Assembly: GCA_964400675.1 (NCBI GenBank)
Contig: CAYNVO010000010.1
Span: forward strand, 32,241 to 96,240
Reading direction: 5' to 3'
Source of the DNA: 9FT-COMBO-48-23 sp964400675
GTDB taxonomy: Bacteria; Chloroflexota; Dehalococcoidia; GIF9; UBA5629
DNA length: 64,000 nucleotides
Part shown: piece by piece, positions 33,037 to 42,164 of the stretch
Layout: each line of letters begins with the position of its first letter
How positions within the stretch are numbered: the stretch's first letter is position 1
Translations under genes and position numbers: made by a program
Notes under the pieces: model-generated
What the model was told of the DNA's origin: nothing
Seen by the model: the letters and a program-made list of their open reading frames with translations, nothing else
Database searches by the model: none

Positions 33037-33414
33037 ATGGAATATCCCCCAAATGAATCTAGTTTGCAAAGAGCCAAACGAGATACAATATCACATTTTA
33101 GCACAGTTAGGTTTTGGATTTTCGATTGTCTTATCACTGCGGGATTCACTATTTGGGCACTTCTTTGGACACCACAATTCAATCAGGATTGGTGTAAAAT
33201 AATGTATCAAGTTATGATACCTATATCGGGGGCAATCGCTGGTCTGGGAATTGTATTTCTTATATCCCTTTTATTATCTCCATATAAGCAGCGTGATGAA
33301 GCTCGTAAACACATTGCTGAACTGCAAAGGGAAATTACTGATAAGCCAAAGACAATATCCGTGAAACTTGTAGAACCCATGAAATTACATCCTCGCAGGT
33401 ATAATAAAGACTAA
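33037..33414 (+). CDS. Two-pass membrane protein, 125 residues
   Basis: GGAGG lies immediately upstream of the ATG. Two hydrophobic segments about residues 25-45 (FWIFDCLITAGFTIWALLW) and 55-80 (VMIPISGAIAGLGIVFLISL) are followed by a charged coiled-coil-like tail (KQRDEARKHIAELQREITDK). No motif is recognised. It lies alone between two minus-strand operons. Confidence 0.6.
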   Translation: MEYPPNESSLQRAKRDTISHFSTVRFWIFDCLITAGFTIWALLWTPQFNQDWCKIMYQVMIPISGAIAGLGIVFLISLLLSPYKQRDEARKHIAELQREITDKPKTISVKLVEPMKLHPRRYNKD

Positions 33415-33460
33415 AACGCATTTTGACAAATGTTTACGTTTGTCAAGTACATAGTTCCGT

Positions 33461-33504
33461 AAAAAATAAAAGAACAGAGCGGCAATTTGGGTTGCCGCTC
33501 TGTT
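33461..33504 (-). terminator. Terminator of the mraZ-ftsZ operon
   Basis: A perfect 13-pair hairpin (AACAGAGCGGCAA with TTGCCGCTCTGTT, 33473-33504) followed on the minus strand by CTTTTATTTTTTA. It lies about 30 bases beyond the ftsZ stop. Confidence 0.9.
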
Positions 33505-33531
33505 GGGGAGGTTGGAGGGTTTGATGGAGGG

Positions 33532-34638
33532 TTAGCGGGGTGATCGGGTCTGTGATGAGGGGGCTGGTTGGGCAGCGGGGTAGTGCGATGTTGAGCGACG
33601 GAGAAACGAGGGGACATCAAGGCTATCTTCGGCAACGCCTCTTAGTAGGCGCCGCAATTCAGCTTCAGTTGGTACTCCGGCTCCGTACTGGGCGGTGAAA
33701 CCGGTGGCGACGATGGTAATTTGAACTTCACTCTCCATCTGTGGATTAAAGACAACACCGAAGATAATGTTTGCATCGGGGTCAACTGCTTGAGCGATGA
33801 CCTCAGCAGCTTCATTGCACTCGAAAAGAGTGAGGTCACTGCCGCCAGTAACGTTGAACAATACTCCCTTGGAGCCATTTATTGAAACATCAAGTAACGG
33901 ACTGGCCAGCGCAGCTCTAGCAGCTTCGACTGCTCTATTCTGGCCGGAGCCTCGGCCTACTGACATCCAGGCGGGACCCGCGTTATGCATTATTGACCTG
34001 ATATCGGCGAAGTCGAGGTTGATCAATCCGGGAACAGTTACTACTTCGGCGATGGCCTGAACTGCCATCCTTAGTACGTCGTCAGCCAGCCTGAAGGCGT
34101 TATCTACGGTGGTTTTGGCGTCACACAGCTCAAGGAGTCGGTCATTAGGAATTATAACTAATGTGTCTACTTTGTCACACAGTTGCAAGACGCCTTCCTC
34201 GGCTACTTTGTTCCGCCGGGTGCCCTCGAAACTGAATGGCTTGGTTACGATGCCGATAGTTAAGGCGCCACTCTGTCGAGATACATCGGCAACAACGGGG
34301 ATGCCGCCAGTGCCGGTGCCACCGCCCATTCCAGCGGTGACAAAAATCATGTCGGCACCGGAAACTACCTCACTAATCGTTTGTCGGCTCTCTTCGGCTG
34401 CTCCAGCACCAACGGTATGGTCGCCGCCGGCACCTAGCCCGCGTGTCAGCTTCTCGCCCAACTGGACACGTACAGGAGATTCAGATAACGCCAAAGCCTG
34501 GGCGTCGGTGTTCATAGTGATGAACTCCACTCCTTTGATGTCCTCGCGGACCATCCGTGTAATAGCGTTGGAACCGCCACCACCGATGCCTATGGCCTTT
34601 ATACGGGCTGGTGCATTAGAAAATGTTGACTTTGCCAT
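33532..34638 (-). CDS. ftsZ: Cell division GTPase FtsZ
   Basis: The 368 residues carry the tubulin/FtsZ signature: IGIGGGGSNAITRMV near residue 15, the GTP loop GMGGGTGTGGIPVVA near 102 (the usual alanine pair is GI here), NDRLLEL, and NLDFADIRSIM, the T7 loop region. A variable Pro/Ser-rich tail follows, ending SQTRSPR rather than the classic FtsA/ZipA-binding peptide. It polymerises at midcell. It is the last gene of the operon HTH-mraZ-rsmH-ftsA-ftsZ and is followed by a strong terminator. Confidence 0.97.
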   Translation of the reverse strand: MAKSTFSNAPARIKAIGIGGGGSNAITRMVREDIKGVEFITMNTDAQALALSESPVRVQLGEKLTRGLGAGGDHTVGAGAAEESRQTISEVVSGADMIFVTAGMGGGTGTGGIPVVADVSRQSGALTIGIVTKPFSFEGTRRNKVAEEGVLQLCDKVDTLVIIPNDRLLELCDAKTTVDNAFRLADDVLRMAVQAIAEVVTVPGLINLDFADIRSIMHNAGPAWMSVGRGSGQNRAVEAARAALASPLLDVSINGSKGVLFNVTGGSDLTLFECNEAAEVIAQAVDPDANIIFGVVFNPQMESEVQITIVATGFTAQYGAGVPTEAELRRLLRGVAEDSLDVPSFLRRSTSHYPAAQPAPSSQTRSPR

Positions 34639-34673
34639 TTTTAATTGCCTCCTTTATGTTTTCTGTCTATCGT

Positions 34674-35891
34674 TTAGACACCGAAGAATTTTTTCAATAC
34701 TGTCATGAAACCACTTAAGGCACCACTCTTCTTTTGTTGGGCTTCCCAGGTTGGTTTACCGTGGTTTCTCGTGCCCCAGAGAAGAAGACCAACTCCAGTG
34801 GAGTGAGCTGGGTCATGGAGGATGTCGGTAATGCCATATACCCCCATGGGCTCACCGATACGTGTCTGGATGCGAATTGTCTGTCGGGAAAGGGCTTCGA
34901 GACCAGCCAAGTTGGAGCAGCCCCCGGTGAGCACAAGCCCGGATGGAGCTAATGAGGCATAGTTGGAATCAGGCATTTCCAGTAGAATAAGCCTCAGCAA
35001 TTCTTCCATACGTACTTTGATGATGTTGCAAAGATCGCGGTAGGAAACGCTATGCCCATCTTCAACGCTCAGCGTAGAGTCCTGGTTCTTACTGAGTACC
35101 TCGGGGTGAACGTTTCCGTATTTCTTTTTCATAGCCTCGGCGATTTCAAAAGGTAAGCCAAGACCGATTGAGAGGTCGCTGGTGAACTGATATCCGGCTA
35201 CTGGAATGATTGAGGTGTGGTAGATACTGCCGTCTTTGAATACTGCTATATCGGTGGTGCCGCCACCGATGTCAGCCAGGATTACTCCTATTTCTCTCTC
35301 TTCTGGCGTCAGTACTGCCTCACCACTGGCCAGTGGCTCCAGGATTAGGTCCTGAATTTCAACTCCAACGCTTCGAATGCACTTGACCAGGTTCTGAATT
35401 GAGGATATGGCAGCGGTTATGATGTGGGTTTCCACATCTAACCTGAAGCCGTGCATGCCTACCGGATTTTTAATTCTTTCCTGACTGTCCAGTGCATAGT
35501 TGCGAGGTATGGCATGGAGTATTTTTCTGTCATCTGGGATGCTAACCTGCTGGGCAGAAGACAGGACTCGCTTGAGGTCGTCGCTTCGAACCAGGCGGTC
35601 GTTACGTGGTATAGCCACAACCCCGTGACTATTGTGCGAGCTTACATGTCTGCCTGTAACACCCACATACGCAGACTCCACTTTTAGCCCGCTTGCTTGC
35701 TCGGCTCGCCTTATTGACTCTGCAACTGACTCTCTGGCTTCTTCTACGTTGACTACCATACCTTTATGCATACCATGCGATGGCACCAGTCCGACTCCTA
35801 AGACTTGTACGTTGCCTCCGGAATCGAGTGAGCCAATAATGGTGCATATTTTGGTTGTGCCAACATCGATAGCTGAAAGGATCTTCTTCAT
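34674..35891 (-). CDS. ftsA: Cell division protein FtsA
   Basis: This 405-residue actin-like ATPase has SAIDVGTTKICTIIG for phosphate 1, GVTGRHVSSHNS in the 1C region, DIGGGTTDIAVFKDG for phosphate 2 and LVLTGGCSNLAGLEAL for the adenosine motif. The C-terminus ends GALSGFMTVLKKFFGV, an amphipathic membrane-targeting helix, the usual FtsA tail. It tethers FtsZ to the membrane. It lies 35 bases upstream of ftsZ in the same operon. Confidence 0.95.
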   Translation of the reverse strand: MKKILSAIDVGTTKICTIIGSLDSGGNVQVLGVGLVPSHGMHKGMVVNVEEARESVAESIRRAEQASGLKVESAYVGVTGRHVSSHNSHGVVAIPRNDRLVRSDDLKRVLSSAQQVSIPDDRKILHAIPRNYALDSQERIKNPVGMHGFRLDVETHIITAAISSIQNLVKCIRSVGVEIQDLILEPLASGEAVLTPEEREIGVILADIGGGTTDIAVFKDGSIYHTSIIPVAGYQFTSDLSIGLGLPFEIAEAMKKKYGNVHPEVLSKNQDSTLSVEDGHSVSYRDLCNIIKVRMEELLRLILLEMPDSNYASLAPSGLVLTGGCSNLAGLEALSRQTIRIQTRIGEPMGVYGITDILHDPAHSTGVGLLLWGTRNHGKPTWEAQQKKSGALSGFMTVLKKFFGV

Positions 35892-35958
35892 GATGATTTT
35901 GCCCTCCTTTGATTTTTATTTGAGTTTAAATTTCCTCCCATGAGTAAATCTTTCTTTA

Positions 35959-36894
35959 TTAAATGCGCTCGGCTACTCTGAGCTTGGCGCTGCGGCTGCG
36001 AGGATTGGACTTTATCTCAGTTAGGGATGGGGTGATGACCTTTTTTGATATTAGTTTCAGACTGGGCACATGTCCACATCTGCAAGCCGGGGTGTTTGGT
36101 GGGCAAAGACATCCTTTACTTTCCCGTTGCATGAATTGTTTGACTATGCGGTCTTCTATGGAGTGATAACTTATGACTACCAGTCTTCCCTGGTTTTTGA
36201 GGCAAGCGGTGGTTTGTTTTAATGCTGCGGCCAGGTTTTCCAACTCACGATTAACAACGATGCGCAGTGCCATGAAGGTCTTGGTGGCTGGATGAATCTT
36301 GCCGCGACGGCTGCCAATAGCTTTTTCTACTACCGCTGCTAGTTGGAGCGTGCTGTTTATAGGGCGGCTTTTTATGATATGCCGGGCTATCCTTTTGCTG
36401 TGACGCTCTTCTCCATAGTCTTTGATAGTTTGGCTTAATTTATCTTCCCGCATAGTGTTGATGATATCGGCTGCGGTAAATTCCTGTGCTGGACTAAAGC
36501 GCATATCTAGCGGGCCGTTATTTTGGAAGCTAAAACCGCGTTCAGAAACCTCAAGTTGTGTGGAGGAGATACCGAGGTCAAAAAGAATCCCATCGACGGG
36601 TAAAAAGTTGCTTTCTCTGCAGATGGTCTCAAGGTTAGCAAAGTTTGCATTTATTAAAATGGTTGATTCTGTATATTTTGCTAACCTGTTTTCAGCTAGT
36701 TCAATAGCCTTGGGGTCAGCATCGATGCCTAGAAGTTGTCCACCGGGCAGAATCTGCGCCAGAATTGCTGCAGCGTGTCCGCCTGAACCTAAAGTGCAGT
36801 CGACATAGCGTTTCCCTGGTTGAGCTTGTAATGCTTCTATGGCCTCGCTAAGCAGCACTGGTTTGTGAATAGGCATAGTCATGGTCGGACTCAT
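35959..36894 (-). CDS. rsmH: 16S rRNA (cytosine1402-N4)-methyltransferase
   Basis: The start ATG at 36894 overlaps the mraZ stop (ATGA), and fits better than an in-frame start 33 bases upstream inside mraZ. The protein shows PIHKPVLLSEAIEAL, the AdoMet motif YVDCTLGSGGHAAAIL, GILFDLGISSTQLE and the C-terminal SYHSIEDRIVKQFM, all classic for RsmH/MraW. It methylates C1402 in the decoding centre of 16S rRNA. It sits between mraZ and ftsA, with no ftsL or pbp gene after it. Confidence 0.96.
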   Translation of the reverse strand: MSPTMTMPIHKPVLLSEAIEALQAQPGKRYVDCTLGSGGHAAAILAQILPGGQLLGIDADPKAIELAENRLAKYTESTILINANFANLETICRESNFLPVDGILFDLGISSTQLEVSERGFSFQNNGPLDMRFSPAQEFTAADIINTMREDKLSQTIKDYGEERHSKRIARHIIKSRPINSTLQLAAVVEKAIGSRRGKIHPATKTFMALRIVVNRELENLAAALKQTTACLKNQGRLVVISYHSIEDRIVKQFMQRESKGCLCPPNTPACRCGHVPSLKLISKKVITPSLTEIKSNPRSRSAKLRVAERI

Positions 36895-37319
36895 CGTTGC
36901 TCCTCGAGACTTTCTATTATTTGCCATAGTTGCTCTTCAGCTACTGTCTTTTCTGAGTCCCATAAAATCGGGTTCCATATTTCAATACAATTGTTAGCAC
37001 CGACTACGATGGCAGTATCACCTATTTCAGCGCTATTGCGTAACAAAGATGGCAGAGCTATTCTGCCTTGAGCATCGAGTGAAAGGCTGAAGGCTTTACC
37101 GAACATAGCCCGGTTCATTGTCCTGAATTTACTTGATGGCACAGCCCGGGTTGATAAAGTGTCAGCAATTTTGTGCCATTCCTCTGCTGCATAAATGACA
37201 ATGCACCTCTCAAGACCTTTGGTCAATACTAATTCACCCCTAAGTTCTTGTCTGAACTTAGGGGGTAGGGGTAATCTACCTTTATTATCAACTTTATATT
37301 CGTATTCGCCGAGGAACAT
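36891..37319 (-). CDS. mraZ: Transcriptional regulator MraZ
   Basis: The 142 residues contain two SpoVT/AbrB-like halves: FLGEYEYKVDNKGRLPLPPK with FRQELRGELVLTKGLERCIV, and SLDAQGRIALPSLLRNSAEI. MraZ forms rings that bind repeated TGGG-type sites ahead of its operon and represses or tunes division genes. The stop overlaps rsmH. An unusual feature is the winged-helix gene preceding it in the same operon. Confidence 0.95.
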   Translation of the reverse strand: MFLGEYEYKVDNKGRLPLPPKFRQELRGELVLTKGLERCIVIYAAEEWHKIADTLSTRAVPSSKFRTMNRAMFGKAFSLSLDAQGRIALPSLLRNSAEIGDTAIVVGANNCIEIWNPILWDSEKTVAEEQLWQIIESLEEQR

Positions 37320-37339
37320 GTCTACCTCGAGTCGGCTGT

Positions 37340-37705
37340 TTAGACTAATACAGCCTCACATTCCAGTTGCTTTTCAAGTATTCTTATTTCGTTCCAGTCT
37401 AATCTAGCTAATTCCTCGATGAACTCATGGGTCTGCGGGTCATCGACTAGCGAGTAAGTGATAAGTCCGTTATTATCTTGCTGTTCTTGTAGTATTCCTT
37501 TTTCGATTAAAGAACTGATTGCCTCTCTCAAGTTAATCTTGGCAGTGTCCATGGCATTGGCAATTGTGTAGAGGCTTAATTTTGTCCGGGGATGTCTTGC
37601 CCAAAAACGGATTAACTGGAGTTCGAGGTTCGTGCTACTGTTCTCTTTTAGAAAATGGAACAGCCTGCTATTTGCGATTCGATATTGGATGCAATCAATT
37701 ACCAT
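37340..37705 (-). CDS. Winged-helix-like regulator at the head of the mraZ operon
   Basis: In this 121-residue protein the ATG at 37705 has AAAGGAG nine bases upstream; an ATG at 37756 lacks one. Residues about 28-85 (LELQLIRFWARHPRTKLSLY, then ANAMDTAKINLREAISSLIE, then GILQEQQDNNGLITYSL) show the helix-helix-wing pattern. The C-terminal helices end LDWNEIRILEKQLECEAVLV. It is 20 bases upstream of mraZ and probably regulates it or is co-regulated with it. The family is not named. Confidence 0.7.
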   Translation of the reverse strand: MVIDCIQYRIANSRLFHFLKENSSTNLELQLIRFWARHPRTKLSLYTIANAMDTAKINLREAISSLIEKGILQEQQDNNGLITYSLVDDPQTHEFIEELARLDWNEIRILEKQLECEAVLV

Positions 37706-37744
37706 TCTATTTTCTCCTTTCACCACTTTTTCCCACTGTTTACC

Positions 37745-37802
37745 ATTATAAAACATACTTCCCCCATCTTGTCAATACCTATCCCACCAAATTCCCCACT
37801 AT
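37745..37802 (-). promoter_or_regulatory. Promoter and TGGG repeats ahead of the mraZ operon
   Basis: On the minus strand TTGACA (37770-37775) and TATAAT (37745-37750) are 19 bases apart, somewhat wide. Around them are AGTGGGG, TGGTGGGA and GATGGGGG, and a further AGTGGGA lies downstream. Spaced TGGG repeats are the known form of MraZ operators, so the operon is probably MraZ-controlled. Confidence 0.45.
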
Positions 37803-37988
37803 TTTCACAAATTTTTCTGGCCTCATAACTGCGGACACTTTATGTTACCCAACAAATAGTGACCTCAGGTTGGTTGACATCAACATGTTGTGTTATAGTG
37901 GAGAACCGTGGTTGTCGTGGAATAGTACTAAAGTCTTAGGTGGTTCTTGCCGTTTTGAGCTTTAGCTATGGTATGGTAAAATAGGCAG

Positions 37989-38486
37989 ATGTTAGCTGGT
38001 ATACTCGTAATCAGTGATAAAGGGTGGAGTGGTGAGCGGTTAGATGAAAGTGGGCGAGTTGCCCAAGAAATTGTCAGTAAACTTGGTATTGAAATTGCCA
38101 AATATGAGATTGTGCCTGATGAGGCCGGGATTATTTCAGGGAAGCTTATAGAGTGGTGTGATGAGGTTGGGCTTGACCTTATTGTAACTAGTGGTGGAAC
38201 TGGATTATCTTCTAGAGATGTTACACCGGAAGCCACCCTAGCCGTGATCGATAAACCTATTCCTGGTTTGACTGAGGCTATGAGAATGGATACGATGAAG
38301 AGAAAGCCTGAGGCTATGCTTAGTCGAGCTGTTGCAGGTAGCCGTGGCAAGTGTCTGATTATTAATCTTCCCGGCAGTCCTAAAGCAGTGCAAGAATGCC
38401 TTGAGGTCATCCTGACTGTTTTGCCTCATGCTTTGGAGCTTCTTGGTGGCAGAGTATCTGAGTGTGCTCATTATGAGGCGGGTTAA
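37989..38486 (+). CDS. mogA: Molybdopterin adenylyltransferase (MogA/MoaB family)
   Basis: The 165 residues have the MogA/MoaB fold: LAGILVISDKGWSGERLDES, VTSGGTGLSSRDVTPEATLA for the molybdopterin-binding loop, and LIINLPGSPKAVQECLEVIL near the end. It adenylates molybdopterin before metal insertion, in the cytoplasm. The stop codon directly precedes the trmD ATG, so both are in one operon, an odd pairing. Molybdenum or tungsten enzymes often contain selenocysteine, which fits the sel locus at 52-58 kb. Confidence 0.88.
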   Translation: MLAGILVISDKGWSGERLDESGRVAQEIVSKLGIEIAKYEIVPDEAGIISGKLIEWCDEVGLDLIVTSGGTGLSSRDVTPEATLAVIDKPIPGLTEAMRMDTMKRKPEAMLSRAVAGSRGKCLIINLPGSPKAVQECLEVILTVLPHALELLGGRVSECAHYEAG

Positions 38487-39227
38487 ATGCGTATTGATAT
38501 CTTGACCTTATTCCCCCAGATGTTTGACGGCTTATTGAATTGTAGTATTATCGGGAGGGCCAGAGAGCGCGGCTTGGTGGATATCAGGCTTCATGATATC
38601 CGCGGTTATACTCATGATAAACATCACGTTGTGGATGATTATCCCTATGGTGGTGGAGCTGGAATGGTGCTTAAACCAGAGCCTATCTTTGAAGCTGTGG
38701 AGTCAATTAAGATGGAACTAGGCTTGTCAGCGGTGCCAACTATTCTGCTCACTCCTCAAGGTCGACTTTTCACTCAGGGGACTGCCCGAGAGTTAGCGGG
38801 TTATCAGCATCTTATTCTTATCTGTGGTCACTATGAAGGTGTTGATGAGAGAGTAGCGGAGCATTTGGTCAACGATGAACTTAGCATTGGAGACTATTTG
38901 CTTAGTGGTGGCGAAGTAGCAGCTATGGCAGTGATGGATTGTGTGGTTAGATTGTTGCCCGGAGCGCTTGGCTCGGAGGTATCTTTAGTGGAGGAATCTC
39001 ATATTGGGGGATTGTTGGAATATCCGCAGTACACTCGTCCGCCGGTGTATCGTGGCTTGGCGGCACCGTCAGTGTTACTCTCTGGGGATCATGGTGAAAT
39101 TGCTCGATGGCGACGTAAGCAAAGCCTGCTACGGACTGCGAAGCGGCGCCCAGACCTCATAGAAAAAATTGTGCTTTCCCCAGAAGATAAAAGCCTGCTC
39201 AGTGAGGCCTTTGAAATCAAGTCATAG
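38487..39227 (+). CDS. trmD: tRNA (guanine37-N1)-methyltransferase
   Basis: The 246 residues carry RIDILTLFPQMFDGLLNCSI, DDYPYGGGAGMVLKPEPIFE, TILLTPQGRLFTQ and LICGHYEGVDERVAEHL, where the trefoil knot binds AdoMet, followed by SIGDYLLSGGE. It methylates G37 next to the anticodon and prevents frameshifting. It is followed by rplS, the usual ribosome-linked order, with mogA in front. Confidence 0.97.
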   Translation: MRIDILTLFPQMFDGLLNCSIIGRARERGLVDIRLHDIRGYTHDKHHVVDDYPYGGGAGMVLKPEPIFEAVESIKMELGLSAVPTILLTPQGRLFTQGTARELAGYQHLILICGHYEGVDERVAEHLVNDELSIGDYLLSGGEVAAMAVMDCVVRLLPGALGSEVSLVEESHIGGLLEYPQYTRPPVYRGLAAPSVLLSGDHGEIARWRRKQSLLRTAKRRPDLIEKIVLSPEDKSLLSEAFEIKS

Positions 39228-39244
39228 AAGGGATGTAAATAGAA

Positions 39245-39721
39245 ATGAATGTCAACTCGATCAGCCAAATTAAGGTAAATCCTAACATACCTCAAATTAG
39301 CCCAGGCGATACAGTAAGGGTTAGTTTTAAGGTTAAGGAAGCTAACAGGGAGCGTGTTCAGACGTTGCTTGGATTGGTGGTTCGGATTAGAAGGGGGGCC
39401 AGCGGCGGCAACTTTACGGTTAGGCGAGTCACCTACGGAATCGGTGTCGAGCATACTTTTTCTTTCGTCTCTCCTTTTGTAGAGAAAGTTGAAGTAGTTC
39501 GGCATGGCAAGGTTCGCCGTGCCAAACTCTATTTTATACGTCGACTCAGTGCTAAAGAGGCGCGTCTCAAGGAGAGACGTGAGAAGATGGTGGAAAAAGC
39601 TGCTGTTACGGGTGCCATGGATGGAGAGGATGAAGTTGAACAAGTTGTGGATGAGCAGACTTTAGTTGGGGAATCTTTGGTTGAAGAGGATGCGGTTGAA
39701 GAAGTTAAAGAAGCTGAATGA
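39245..39721 (+). CDS. rplS: 50S ribosomal protein L19 with acidic C-terminal extension
   Basis: Residues 1-115 are a standard L19 (SISQIKVNPNIPQISPGDTV, GASGGNFTVRRVTYGIGVEH, KVRRAKLYFIRRLSAKEARL). The remaining 40 or so residues are an acidic, valine/glutamate-rich tail (DEVEQVVDEQTLVGESLVEE) that typical L19 lacks. It lies at the 30S-50S interface. The final codon region overlaps the priA start by four bases. Confidence 0.96.
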   Translation: MNVNSISQIKVNPNIPQISPGDTVRVSFKVKEANRERVQTLLGLVVRIRRGASGGNFTVRRVTYGIGVEHTFSFVSPFVEKVEVVRHGKVRRAKLYFIRRLSAKEARLKERREKMVEKAAVTGAMDGEDEVEQVVDEQTLVGESLVEEDAVEEVKEAE

Positions 39722-42153
39722 ATTATGCGGAAGTGGCAGTCAATTCACCTATCGCTCAACGTCGTAGCTTTTGCTATTCAATACCATCTGAGCTAAAGGT
39801 TGAAGTCGGACAAGCTGTCTGGGTGCCTTTTGGTTCCAGGACTCTTCAAGGCATTGTCGTCAGGATAAGCGATTACCCATCCTTTGAGGCCACCAAGGAA
39901 ATTAGTGATTATATAACGTCCTCTTTTTTGCTGTCTTCGGTACAAGTTGATGTTGCCCTGTGGATAAGCAGACATTACCTATCCCCTCTTTTTGAGGCTG
40001 CGGCCTTGATGCTGCCTCCAGGATTTGAACGACGACTAGTCGCCTCTTTACAACGTTCACCACATTCTGTCGATTTGTCGCAGCTTAATTCTGACCAAAG
40101 ACAGGTTATATGCCTTTTTCGAGATAGAGATAAAGTTAGCTTAAGAGAAGTGGAACGAAAATTTGGGAAGAAGAAAGCTGAGTCGATTACGCAACAACTT
40201 TTGAAGCGCCATCTCGTGGTGAAAAACCACCAGCTTGAAGAAGCAAAAGTAAAGCCGAAACTGGTTACTCATTTAAAGCTACAAATTGATTCAAGTGAAG
40301 CTGAGGCAGAAATTATTAGGTTGAGAGCATCTAGGGCTCATAAGCAAGCAGCGGTTCTCGAATTATTGCTTAAGCAACTTCAACCCGTACCGTTGGTTGA
40401 GATTAAAAAGTCTATTGCTTGCCAGAAAAGTGTCATTGAGTCCTTGAGGAGTCGTGGCTTGGTCTCTACATTTGGAGTTAAGGTCAGGCGTGACCCCTTA
40501 GCTCACATTAGAATTGCACCGACATTGCCGCCGGAACCCACTCCATCTCAGGAGGCAGCATGGCAAAGGATTAAAAACTGCATGGATGAGCGCCGCATAA
40601 ATAGGTCGTCGTTGGTTTTTCTGTTACATGGTGTAACAGGTAGCGGTAAGACTGAAATTTACCTTCGAGTTCTGACTGAAATCGTGGCTCAAGCCAAACG
40701 GGGCATCTGTCTCATTCCAGAAATTGCTCTCACTCCACAGACGATAGAACGTTTTGCCTCACGGTTTCAAGGTCGTGTAGCTGTGATTCACAGTGGATTG
40801 TCTTTAGGGGAACAATTTGATGAGTGGCACCGGATAAAAGATGGTGAGTGTGATACAGTCATTGGCCCGAGGAGTGCTCTTTTTGCACCGCAGCCAGACT
40901 TGGGATTGATTGTTATTGATGAAGAGCATGAGTGGACTTATAAACAATCCGATAAGTCGCCCCGGTACCGTGCCAGAGATGTGGCTGTTAAGTTAGCTGA
41001 ACTCAGTGGTGCTTTCGTTATCTTGGGTAGCGCTACGCCCGACGTGGAGACTTATTACAGGGCGCAGCAGGGTGATTACCAGCTTATTGAGCTTAAAGAG
41101 CGCATTACACCTTATGGTCCGTCACCATTGCCTGAAGTTGAGGTTGTAGATTTAAGGAAGGAACTTAAAGAAGGTAACCGTGGCCTTTTTAGTCGCTCTC
41201 TTACCTTAGCAATGACTGAGGCTCTGGCTCATAATGAGCAGGTGATTTTGTTCCTCAATCGGCGTGGTACAGCAACCTTTATTCAGTGCCGGGATTGCGG
41301 CTTTGTTTTTCGTTGCTCACGCTGCATGGCAGCTTTGACCTATCATTCGGCAACCAAGAAGTTGGTCTGTCACCATTGTCATTATTCCGCTGTTTTGTCA
41401 GGGGAATGTCCGCAATGTCTTAGTCATCATCTCAGGTTCTTGGGAATTGGTACCCAGAGGGTGGAAGAAGAAGTCAGGCATCTTTTCCCGAAAGCTCGTA
41501 CTCTCCGCTGGGATAGAGATGTTACTTCTGGCCGACGAGCCCATGAGGAAATTTTGACTAAAGTTCGTGCCCATGATGTCGACATAATTATAGGTACTCA
41601 AATGGTAGCCAAAGGGTTGGATTTGCCTCAGGTAACATTGGCTGGCGTTATAAATGCTGACACGGGTTTAAATTTGCCTGACTTTAGGGCTGGGGAACGT
41701 ACTTTTCAACTGTTGTGTCAGGTAGCTGGTAGAGCGGGGCGAGGTTTCACCCCAGGAAGGGTCGTCATTCAGACTTATAGTCCAGAGCACTATGCTGTCC
41801 AGGCAGCATCACGGCATGATTATCCATCCTTTTATGCCCAGGAGATAGACTATCGCCGTAAGTTTGGCTATCCTCCTTTTAGCCAATTGGCCAGCCTCAC
41901 TTTCAGCCATACTAATGAGGTCGCCTGTTTCAAAGAAGCAGAGAAAATGTGTCGCTTGCTCTCTGCTGAAAAAGATAGGAGGGGCATACCTGACTTACGG
42001 TTGATTGGCCCTATGCCAGCTTTCGTGCCTAGAATCAGAGGACATTATCGATGGCAATTGGCTCTCTGCGGAGTTGACCTGAATGATTTTTTAGCAGATA
42101 TAGCGTTTCCTCGGGGGTGGATTTTGGACATTGATCCAGTAGGTATGGTTTAA
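39718..42153 (+). CDS. priA: Primosomal protein N' (replication restart helicase PriA)
   Basis: This 811-residue protein begins with the 3'-DNA-binding domain. The helicase core has LLHGVTGSGKTEIYLRVLTE for Walker A, LIVIDEEHEWTYKQ (the DEEH box, with W where Y or A is common), GSATPDVETYYRA and VAGRAGRGFTPGRVVIQTY. Two zinc sites follow the pattern CRDCGFVFRCSRCM and CHHC...CPQC. The C-terminal domain ends LDIDPVGMV. PriA reloads DnaB at stalled forks. It overlaps rplS by ATGA and is followed by def, a common order. Confidence 0.95.
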   Translation: MNYAEVAVNSPIAQRRSFCYSIPSELKVEVGQAVWVPFGSRTLQGIVVRISDYPSFEATKEISDYITSSFLLSSVQVDVALWISRHYLSPLFEAAALMLPPGFERRLVASLQRSPHSVDLSQLNSDQRQVICLFRDRDKVSLREVERKFGKKKAESITQQLLKRHLVVKNHQLEEAKVKPKLVTHLKLQIDSSEAEAEIIRLRASRAHKQAAVLELLLKQLQPVPLVEIKKSIACQKSVIESLRSRGLVSTFGVKVRRDPLAHIRIAPTLPPEPTPSQEAAWQRIKNCMDERRINRSSLVFLLHGVTGSGKTEIYLRVLTEIVAQAKRGICLIPEIALTPQTIERFASRFQGRVAVIHSGLSLGEQFDEWHRIKDGECDTVIGPRSALFAPQPDLGLIVIDEEHEWTYKQSDKSPRYRARDVAVKLAELSGAFVILGSATPDVETYYRAQQGDYQLIELKERITPYGPSPLPEVEVVDLRKELKEGNRGLFSRSLTLAMTEALAHNEQVILFLNRRGTATFIQCRDCGFVFRCSRCMAALTYHSATKKLVCHHCHYSAVLSGECPQCLSHHLRFLGIGTQRVEEEVRHLFPKARTLRWDRDVTSGRRAHEEILTKVRAHDVDIIIGTQMVAKGLDLPQVTLAGVINADTGLNLPDFRAGERTFQLLCQVAGRAGRGFTPGRVVIQTYSPEHYAVQAASRHDYPSFYAQEIDYRRKFGYPPFSQLASLTFSHTNEVACFKEAEKMCRLLSAEKDRRGIPDLRLIGPMPAFVPRIRGHYRWQLALCGVDLNDFLADIAFPRGWILDIDPVGMV

Positions 42154-42164
42154 TTGATAACAAG

